From: Prosopocoilus inquinatus
Lineage: Eukaryota > Arthropoda > Insecta > Coleoptera > Lucanidae
Reading direction: 5' to 3'
Assembly: GCA_036172665.1 (NCBI GenBank)
Contig: CM069876.1
Span: 37,045,001 to 37,109,000, forward strand
DNA: 64,000 nucleotides
Positions 56,203-64,000 of the stretch are shown here, one piece after another. Numbering within the stretch: the stretch's first letter is position 1; each line of letters starts with the position of its first letter. A program made the position numbers and the translations under genes. The notes under the pieces were generated by a model. The model searched no databases and was not told where the DNA came from. It saw only the letters and a list, made by a program, of their open reading frames with translations.

Positions 56203-56470
56203 GAACGGTCCAGTGGTAAGGGACCGGCCTTGCAATCATAAGGTCGTGGGTTCGTATCCCGGTCGAGATATTTTTCGAGGGTGGTCGTTACTCACCTCAG
56301 GTACCCTTCAATGTTGGGGATAATACAATTCGACACTACTTCCTCTTCAACGGCGAGGAGGTTAGGAAGTAATAAACCCATGGAACGCTTTACACACACA
56401 AAAATACACTCCCGTTCCTGAGGTCCTGGCAAGTCTATGACTTAGGACACCATTCGATTTTGTCGAGTAA
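56203..56470 (+). mobile_element. tRNA-derived SINE
   Basis: The head has an A-box-like GGTCCAGTGGTAAGGGACC, forming a D-arm GGTC/GACC. A GCCTT/AAGGT anticodon-like stem has an 8-base loop, and the B box GGTTCGTATCC lies in a T-arm. Acceptor halves do not pair and the anticodon loop has eight bases, so it is not a working tRNA gene. About 190 bp of unrelated tail follows (TACTCACCTCAGGTACCC, ATGGAACGCTTTACACACAC). One copy in the window; the 3' limit is approximate. Confidence 0.7.
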
Positions 56471-56798
56471 TTTTTCTTTATCATACAAAAGAACCTTCCT
56501 TTACATTTACTTTTTAAAGATTATTTCTTTTCTGACCTATTTGGAATTTGGAAGAAGTTCAAATTCCAAATTTTCAATCTAGTCGGAACATCATGGAACT
56601 TTCTAACCTATTTCTAATAGATCATTTTCAAACTAAAACGAATTTTAAAAAAGTGTCAGTTTTCATTTCATTTTTTTTCTTTTAAGTTCTGCCGTAAATC
56701 GTTCACTGGAGCCTTGTTCTCGTCCCCAACGCACATTGATAATTAAATCAACGTATAATTCCAAAATTGCCCTGACTTGTAAAATTGACAGTATATGA

Positions 56799-57044
56799 AG
56801 GTTTCAAAAAGTTCGGATATTCGCGTGCAATGCACCAAATTGCCCTGCGAAACCTACGCCACTGGATAGTTTTGAGAGAAAATTAAAAGATTTCTTGAAA
56901 GATTTGTCGACATACGACATCTCTCGCCTGCAAGTCAAGCAAGAGCTTGGTTCAGGACTTGATTCCGTACAGGCTACTGTAAAGTCGACGAATTCAAAAT
57001 CAATAAAAGAAATTATGAATAAAAAAATGCTAGAGAATAAATAA
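56799..57044 (+). CDS. possible small coding fragment, unrecognised
   Basis: An 81-codon frame contains FACNAPNCPAKPTPLDSFER, KLKDFLKDLSTYDISRLQVK, then a Lys-rich end ENK and TAA. The amino-acid make-up (amphipathic, no low complexity) looks more protein-like than other ORFs nearby. There is no ATG in a good position and no clear acceptor. Its last ~15 codons overlap sequence related to the tandem repeat at 57081-57830, so it may be the 3' end of a transposon ORF. Confidence 0.25.
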   Translation, partial: RFQKVRIFACNAPNCPAKPTPLDSFERKLKDFLKDLSTYDISRLQVKQELGSGLDSVQATVKSTNSKSIKEIMNKKMLENK

Positions 57045-57080
57045 CACAAATAATAATAAATATTCATACATTTTTGTCGG

Positions 57081-57830
57081 CGTAAACAAACAGAAGCTTA
57101 CAGTTTTCTGTTTTATACAATCAGCTTGAAATTGAAAGAACCTAAGTACAGTTGAAAGCAAAAAAAAAAAAAACAGTAGACAAACTACAGTTTCCTGTAA
57201 TTATTCTTTCACAATATGCTATAAATTAAGGATGAATTCACAGATTTTACCAAAGTTTTAAACTTGTTAATTTTGAGGGCATTTAATTTTTTTTAATGTT
57301 ATCTGTGAAGTCGTCTTTAATCACTACTATTTTCAGAAAGAATGATTACAGGAAACTGTATTTTGTCTACCTTTTTTTTACTTCCGACAGTATATTACTC
57401 AATTAATAAAAAAAAAGTAGCATTAAAAATTGCTTGAGCAGATATTGGAGAATAAATAATAAACAACTATTCGGGTTTGTCAACAGGAAAGCCTAAATTT
57501 CAAAATTTGGAAAATTGCGCGACTAGTGACACCTTTTGATTAGGCAATCAAACAAACACTTACAGGTTTCTGTTTTGTACAATTTCTTTTAAATTAAAGA
57601 AACCTGTATTAGTTAGTTAATAAAAAAGAAATGAATGAAAAATTGCATGAAAACGTGATCGAGAATAATTATTAATAAATTCGGGGCGGTTAACAAAGAA
57701 AATTTAAATTTAAAATTTGGCGAAGACTGCGCAACATCTTTTAATTACACGTAATCAAACCAAAGCTTAGAGGTTTATGTTTTGTACAGGATGTTGTAAA
57801 TTGAAGGAACCTAGTTAATGGCAAATCCTT
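57081..57830 (+). repeat. ~215 bp tandem repeat, three units
   Basis: Units start with (A)AGCTTACAGTTTTCTGTTT or variants, then TACAAT, AAATTGAAAGAACCT near 57088, 57555 and 57770. They include GGAGAATAAATAATAAACAA and AAAATTTGG-GAA--TGCGC blocks. Unit 1 is interrupted by the MITE at 57149-57390. Confidence 0.65.
57149..57390. mobile_element. 242 bp MITE with ~100 bp inverted repeats, TA target
   Basis: Ends CAGTTGAAAGC and CTGTCGGAAGT (reverse complement), then an A-run, GTAGACAAA-TACAGTTTCC and TGTAATTATTCTTTC on both arms, flanked by TA. Unit 2 of the host repeat shows the uninterrupted site CCTGTATTAGTTAG. This proves an insertion with TA duplication. Confidence 0.85.
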
Positions 57831-57839
57831 TAAGAAATA

Positions 57840-60115
57840 TTCTGTATTAAAAAAAATTTTTGTGATGTCGTAGTTCCCCCATTTACGCCATAGAGCAACA
57901 GAGGTAATAAAATCGGGCTCTACATCGAGGATAATAAAAATTCCTCACTTACTGTGATGATCACACTCTGCTAATTTGTAAAGAAAGTAAACATTATTTA
58001 CCGTAGATTTTTAAAACATTATCAATTTCATACAGTGTCTTTCAAAAAGTGTGCTACAAATGGGGAAAACGAATCGAAAACGTTGCATATACAACTTTGA
58101 AATTAAAGTCCCTTCATTTCATAGACTTTATTTCTGAAGGCAACGAACTGATGATTGATTAAACTTAGCGACTTCCTGTAACTGTCCGGGAATTAATGTA
58201 CTTCTGGATGAGTCAAACTTTTATAATTAATTATTGTTTCAAAACATAATGGAACATTAAATACGTAAACAAGAATTTATTTATTATTTGACAGTCAATA
58301 TTTGTGACAAGTAAGCCAAGTAAGAAATGATCCCAGGACTACAATAATTGTTAGACACCCTTACGTGCAAAAAGTAGATAACAAATTTCATTTTCACTTT
58401 CTAGAATTTGATCTGAGTTTACGGCCTGAAATTCTGAATTAATTCTCTAATTGGCTCTAATTAAACGACGCAGGACCGTAAGCAAATCTCCACCTGTATT
58501 CCCCAGAATTGTCGACCTGTTTACCAACTGCGGCCCACTAATTTGCATCTTTCTCCAACTTCTAATTAGGTTCCTTTCCTAATTTAAATAACAGGGAATA
58601 ACAAGTTTGCAAGGGAACTAAGTATAAGGGGCGGAGTGCGTAGGATATTCGCTTCTGCTTCTTCTGCAGTTGAAGGATGACATCTATTCACGTCTTGACA
58701 ATCTGATTATAAAATACGTACACGCTGATATTTTCCTCTTAAAAATAAAATGGGAATGAAAATTCAAACAAAAATATCTGTAGACGAGACGAGCAATATT
58801 ATTTTGAACCTCTAATTTCCTCACCTTTGAAGTATCGATAAAAAAAGGGGATCTATTGAAAAGAAGACGTGCGAGAGCCCTCAACACACACAACACTTAT
58901 CGAACGAGAAAAATTCTCATCTGTTCCGGCCTGTAAAATGGCACGTGGAAAAATATGTGCGGGTGAAACTCACTCGCAAAGATAAAATCAAATCATACAA
59001 AAAAAGGCAGCCATGCCTCGTTTTCGGGATCCCCTCAATTTTTCTTCGGTTCGATAAAACGGAATTGTTAATATTACTTTCGCCACGTCGTGGAATATTC
59101 AAAGTTTAGATTTGCAACATCAATTCTTTACATACCCTTGTCCTATCTAACGAATGCACAAGATTTTTTTTGAATTCTCCAAAATTTCATGTTTTCTTTC
59201 TCGTTAAATATCAATTCAAATAACTGACATAAGATACTCCTGGCTTCTGGAACAGTATCAAGTCATTATTTTTTAAATTAATAATTTCAAAAGATGCTCC
59301 CATTTTTATTTCATCAGCTATTTTGACTAGATGTTTGGTAATTCAATAATCTTCATTATTTTCAACGTTTTTTCTTTTTCTATTTTTATATAGAATCAAA
59401 AAATATTATTAAGAATAGTTGATTAGTGGGTAATTCTCAAACCAATCATGCACTGAGATCGTTGAAGCAATTTATGTTAGCCGTGTAGAATAATAGTGTA
59501 TAGTTTTATTCGAAATTTTTATCAAGTTTTAAATCATGATTACTGCGGGTGGAAGGTAATCTATTTTCTTTTAATATAAACTTTCTCCGCAGATAAGAAC
59601 TGGATAGGAAACTAAGCATAGTTTAAACCAGCCATGCCCGCGGGCGCTTCGAACGAGTTTTCCGCGCTCTCTAATGTATCCTTGATCGTTTCATTTGTAT
59701 AAAATGGGAAACAAAAATTCATTCTCAGAGAAGTGAGCGGAAAATAAATACTTAATATGAGTACAGTGGTCGCACTTATAGGGTTTAGCATGGTTAGGTG
59801 TTCACTTCCCCACCTTGTGCCATCCCTGGTCTAAACATACACCTAGATAAGATAACGCCATCCACAGAACCACGCGAATACGTCCTGCTCCCCGCCGTGC
59901 TAAATTAATTTTAAGAATTGTTAAAGTTGCTCTGATTTAAACAACCTTTGTAACACCTGTAAGTTAATCGCGAAGAGGTTGGTTTAAGACTGTATAAACA
60001 ATCAGACACTGTGACCAGAGGAAATGCAAAATTAATAAGTGCCAGAAATGCCTTCAGGGTAACATAAGATGAGGGAGTTTGTGGGGCTTTACACGTTGTG
60101 AAGATAGTACCTACA
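57840..60115. other. no gene seen
   Basis: Unique DNA. The part 58430-58580 is a little GC-richer, with TAATTAG repeats of homeodomain type, which could be regulatory. Minus-strand ORFs of 60-70 codons (58684-59102) are featureless. Confidence 0.4.
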
Positions 60116-60641
60116 GATGAGCCGTTTAATGAATAGCAGAAAAGAAACAATGAAAACCAGAAAAAAAGAACCTCAGACTGTTCCACTCTTGCGACTTTTT
60201 GGTTTTTATCGTTTTACAGTTTCACAGTCTAATGTGATGTGACCGGGCTTTTTACAGGCAAAACGATCATAGACTGTTCCATTTTTGCGACTTTTAGCGC
60301 GAATTTTATTACCCGCCTAATTTTTCTTTAAAAATACGGTACCTACTTACCTAGTTATAATTAACTGTGCACTGTTGAAAATGATAACACCAACCGGTGT
60401 TACTTGCGGTCCACACTGAATTTTGATGTTAAAATTAACACATTTTCGTGTGAATATGTAAAAATTTTCACACTGAACTTCAATGACTGGGATGAACAGT
60501 TTAACAAATAACAAAAAAACAAAAAAAAAGAAAAAGATGAAAAAACAAAAAAGAATTGTACATTATCAATTTTGAAATAAGGCTTGACAGGCTAGCCACA
60601 TGACTGCTGCACAGAGAAAAATGATTAGTATAAAAAAATAA

Positions 60642-60793
60642 CACAAATTGTAGTCAGAATGAAGACAAGAACAAATTGTAGCAAATATTCGCACAATTGT
60701 AGTAAATATTACCATAAGAATAGAGACTTGTTCCACAATTGTAGTAATATTTATTACAATTTGTTCCCGCTTTCATTCTGATTACAATTTGTG
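60642..60793. mobile_element. 152 bp fold-back MITE
   Basis: The arm CACAAATTGTAGTCAGAATG with AAGACAAGAACAAATTGTAG is mirrored at the right end (CACAAATTGTAATCAGAATG in reverse complement). ACAATTGT palindromes are in the centre. No coding capacity. Confidence 0.8.
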
Positions 60794-61155
60794 GAACTTA
60801 CAGGAAATATCACCTTAGACTGCTCCACATTCGCAACTTTTCAGCGCAAATTTTATTGTTTACCTAAACTTCATTACATTAAAACGATGTAGGTTGGTAC
60901 TATCGCGTTCAATTAAAATGCTAGCTGCGATGCGGTTTTCTTGACAGCGTCTTTATTCACCATGCATGCACCTAACTGAGATACTTAAAAATGTACGTAT
61001 ACTCGGGGACAGAATAATTCGGACCACTGTTAATCTGACTGACATAAGAATGAGAAACTTTTCTTGGTGTACCTAAACCAATCTTTGTTTCATTTTGACT
61101 GATGACTTTTGAAAATTAAACTTTCTTTTCTGTCAGGCATAAATTGTCGAATATA

Positions 61156-61443
61156 CTGTCGTCGCCAAAAAAATACGTGAACACTTTTCTTGACGTAAAT
61201 TTAACGATACTTATACTTTTGCTAGGAAGCTGCAATTATATGGACTGTTATCTAGGAATAATAAGAGAATAGCTTTTTTTAAAGGTAAATTCATTTTTCA
61301 TTTTTACCTCAGTGTACGGCTAACATGAGCCAATATATTTCAAACTGAAATAATGACTGAAATTTATTAATTATGTATTGCCTGTGATGCGTATATAAGG
61401 GTCAGCGTCAAAAAAAGTGTCCACTTTCTTTTAGCAGCGACAG
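61156..61443. mobile_element. 288 bp MITE, Tc1/mariner-type ends
   Basis: The left end CTGTCGTCGCCAAAAAAATA and the inverted right end CTGTCGCTGCTAAAAGAAAG continue into GTG-ACACTTTT-TTGACG on both sides, flanked by TA. The interior has no transposase. A second Tc1-like end string (GACAGAATAATTCGGACCAC) at 61009 is a separate relic. Confidence 0.8.
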
Positions 61444-62230
61444 TATCATATTTTACAATGTTAGAATAAAATAATTACTGTCTAAATATTACCTAACTGC
61501 TGACTGAAGCCAAAATTGAGGAGGTTAACTGTTCCTAAAGTTCACACTATGTTGGTGGAATGACAGTCGTGTCTGAAATCTTCTGTCTGCAGCTGTACCT
61601 ACTGAATGAGTAGAATGAACTATTCAAGGAAAAACAAAAAAAAAACATCATAAGCAGGCGTTAGTTATGTATTTTGAATAAAGTTTCACAGTCTAAGTAA
61701 CATAGCCTCTGTTCTTACAGGCAATAGAATCTTAGACTGTTCCATTTTTGCGACTTCTCAGTGTAAATTTTATTAAATTTGATTAACAATATGATATACT
61801 TACTACGTAACTGATCTATTAAAAAAAATGTGTTAAAACTGTTCTTAGGATGAAACATAATAGAAAAACAGATAGAAATGGAAAAACAAAAACTAAATAT
61901 CTTTTTTAGAAGATTTACAGTTTAAGTGACACGACGGCAGTTCTTATAGGCAACAGGACTTTACACTGTCCTAATTTTGAGACTTTTCAGCTCAAGATTT
62001 ATTAAATTTGATCAACAATATGATGTAACGTGAGTGATTTACTTAAAAGGTTTGTGCAAAAAAAATAAAATAAGAAAAAGATAAAAACAGGAGAAACAAA
62101 AACAATTTTAAAAAATTCACAGTCCAAGAGACATAAGTGCGGATTTTATATGCAATTGAACCTTAGACTGTTCCTTTCTCGTGACTATTTAGGTAAATTC
62201 GCGATTTTTTTGTTTAAGCAATTTTTCTAA

Positions 62231-64000
62231 TTGTCTTCTGAATTTAAAGAAAACTGTTTCTATCCTAATAAAAACAAGTTGTCGTATAAATCTGGGAAAT
62301 TTGAAATCACTAGTAAGTAGGAGTTAAAAAAAAACTTCACTTTCTGGCAACTTTTTATTTTACTTAAAAAACCGTGATTTAACAACTTATTTTAAAAAAA
62401 GTAGTTACCTACTACTAAGAAAGAGGCCTTAGACAAATTACTAAAATTAAAACATATTATAAAATAAAGTTATACGTATGTACAAATATATATTTTTTAC
62501 CTTGTACAGTGAGTCCCAGAATTGGTGTTACAAGAGATGTGACGGACTTAAAAATTTCGTTTCGCAAGATAAATTTATTGCAAATGCTATTTGTTTCGTT
62601 CAATGTTCTGTACCATTTATAATTTTTTAAATAAATACAATTTGTTTTATTTAATCTAAAATATGGCCATTTAATTTTAATTTAATTTAATTTTCCATAT
62701 TACGAAGAAAATGGATAGTTTACCTGGAAAGGAAATAGTTTTTGCTTCACTATTAAAGCCGACTTGTGTTTCAAAGACTGAAAACATTTTTAAAATTCTG
62801 TTCACACCAAGCAGTCACACACGACCTGAAAATAAAATTCAAAAATCTTTAGACCATCGCCCCCTTGTAACATCGGTCGTGGGATACACTGTACACACAT
62901 AAAAATTTTTGTTATTAACTGTAATCGGCCTAATCGGTGTTAAATGTGGATAAAGTTTTGACTGAAAAATTGTTAATTCTTATCTAATTTGGCATTATTG
63001 TTGTCTTTTCTCGACTAAATTTTGTCTAAAAGTTAGTGTTTACTCCAACAAGGACAAGCTGTATTCCTACTTTTACATGGTAAACATCGTAACTCCGTCT
63101 TTTTTAACTCTACAAACGGACCGAAAACCTGTTCCATGGCGTCTAAAAAGAGTTAGAATTAACTCCAGATTTTTATCAGTGTATAATTTTTATGCGTGCT
63201 ACCAATTCTTTAGTTTATTTTTAGCACCCAGTTAATCAATATTTCGTCTTAACTTACAACGCGATTCCGAAAAAAAAACTTAGGTCCTATAGTTTTCTTT
63301 TTCTGTCCCTTTGCCCTTTTTGATTTTTTCTTGATTGATGTTGATTTTGTTTTACTTTCCTTTGTCTTTTATTGCACCATCTCAACCGCTGCAACGCCTC
63401 ACCCGACTTTACCCTACAAATTTCTAAATAAACACAAAACAGAAAATAAGTCGCAAAAAAGGCACAGTCTCAGGTCCGACCCTACACGAATATTACAATT
63501 ACCGTAACTTAGACTGTGAAGTAGTGCATTCGCTTTAATAAAATACCTATAAAATCACCAGGCAAGGATATAAAAAGCAATTTGTTTGTTGGAACGTGAA
63601 AGTTAGGTACGTACCTAATTTTTTTAATTTGTTTTTATTACTGTTATTTTTTTTTGAAACAGGGAACAAAAGTGGTAAAGTTCGGTGAAATTGTAGAAGT
63701 CGTAAAGCTCGGTGAAATTGGAGAATTCAGTGTCGGAAACTCGTGCAAATAGTTACTAACAATAGTCATCAATCAACAAACGTCAACAAAACGACACGTG
63801 CGAGCTTCCCGTTCTTCTTCCTGTATCAATTCCGCCTTTCTCTGCAATACGCGTTTAATAACAAACTATTATGAAGCAGCAGCTTCCGACCCTTCCTCCC
63901 GCTGTACGTTATTTGAAATAAAAAAAGGAGGGCGCGCCAGCACCCCCGTCGCAGATTATCAAAGTTTAATCGTCGGGCTTCGATTTTCCCAATTTATATT
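62231..64000. other. no gene seen
   Basis: AT-rich. An inverted GCACAGTCTCAGG / CTTAGACTGTG pair at 63460-63520 recalls the hairpin of the 60-62 kb array. Two 27 bp copies of GTAAAG(T/C)TCGGTGAAATTG lie at 63676-63727. The last ~120 bases are GC-richer. Confidence 0.4.

Larger units (their letters stand above)
60120..62230 (+). repeat. tandem array of A-rich units with a CAGTCTAAG...CTTAGACTG hairpin
   Basis: The sequence TTCACAGTCTAAG-GACAT, a ~30 bp loop with ACAGGCAA, then CTTAGACTGTTCCATTTTTG, CGACTTTTCAGCGCAAATTT recurs near 60180/60225, 60820, 61685, 61915 and 62110. It alternates with AAAAACAAAAACA-rich stretches. Where undisturbed the spacing is 195-230 bp. MITEs at 60642-60793 and 61156-61443 interrupt it. 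Confidence 0.7.

Noticed and set aside
56203..56275. Functional tRNA gene
   Set aside because: A and B boxes are present, but the anticodon loop has eight bases and the acceptor halves do not pair; better explained as a SINE head.
59911..60186. 91-codon minus-strand ORF with a hydrophobic N-terminus
   Set aside because: Its start lies in the repeated CAGACTGTTCCAC block of the tandem array and no motif or homology is recognisable. A secreted peptide cannot be excluded, but support is missing.
1..64000. CRISPR array or bacterial operon
   Set aside because: No regularly spaced short direct repeats with unique spacers, no ribosome binding sites, and clear eukaryotic splice structure.

Overview
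This looks like an AT-rich insect genomic window. The evidence is spliced genes with GT-AG introns, a first exon of the insect yellow/MRJP family, a probable NMDA-receptor subunit exon, mariner-type transposons and CR1/L2-like non-LTR retrotransposon fragments. A beetle is my guess, but the sequence does not prove the order. The window is gene-poor and crowded with repeats. I saw no bacterial features, CRISPR array, rRNA gene or functional tRNA gene.

Genes. (1) A yellow-family first exon lies at 6214-6451 (+), with a signal peptide and a clean splice donor, and no partner exon was recognised. (2) A first coding exon on the minus strand (17437-17011) has a signal peptide and the start of an amino-terminal ligand-binding domain. 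It most resembles insect NMDA receptor subunit 2; a CpG-rich presumed promoter lies upstream. (3) One gene is complete: three plus-strand exons (42344-42453, 47904/47910-48183, 52854-53477) have compatible phases and encode a coiled-coil protein of about 335 residues that I do not recognise. An 81-codon ORF at 56799-57044 is only a weak candidate.

Repeats, left to right. A broken mariner transposase sits at the left edge. Next come a 1.75 kb element with terminal inverted repeats (2569-4320) and an inverted-repeat-bounded segment that encloses the yellow exon (5206-6871). These are followed by T-rich duplicated DNA (8650-10600), an RT fragment (14354-14765), and a minisatellite that reiterates the splice donor of the receptor exon (16140-17030). 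The 20-28 kb part holds LTR-like remnants, several MITEs, Penelope-like repeats and a TA-flanked element with a nested insertion. The 28.8-32 kb part is a ~200 bp-monomer satellite with a recent 959 bp duplication and a fold-back junction. The 34.2-37.3 kb part is a giant palindrome plus a hairpin-bearing array. After this come a CACGTG-rich segment, a CR1/L2-like fragment and an exactly 500 bp-period satellite inside intron 1 of the coiled-coil gene. The last 10 kb has a second copy of the TA-flanked element with a different nested insertion, a pogo/Tigger remnant, a tRNA-derived SINE, and tandem arrays with MITEs.

The most interesting signal is a set of hammerhead-ribozyme-like cores in at least three unrelated dispersed repeat types (near 12.6, 23.3, 33.7, 36.7, 38.5, 40.2, 43.0-43.2, 47.5, 50.7 and 53.6 kb). 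The better copies have CUGANGA, a paired stem II, GAA, and a very short self-complementary stem III. This is what is known for hammerheads of Penelope-like elements and retrozymes.
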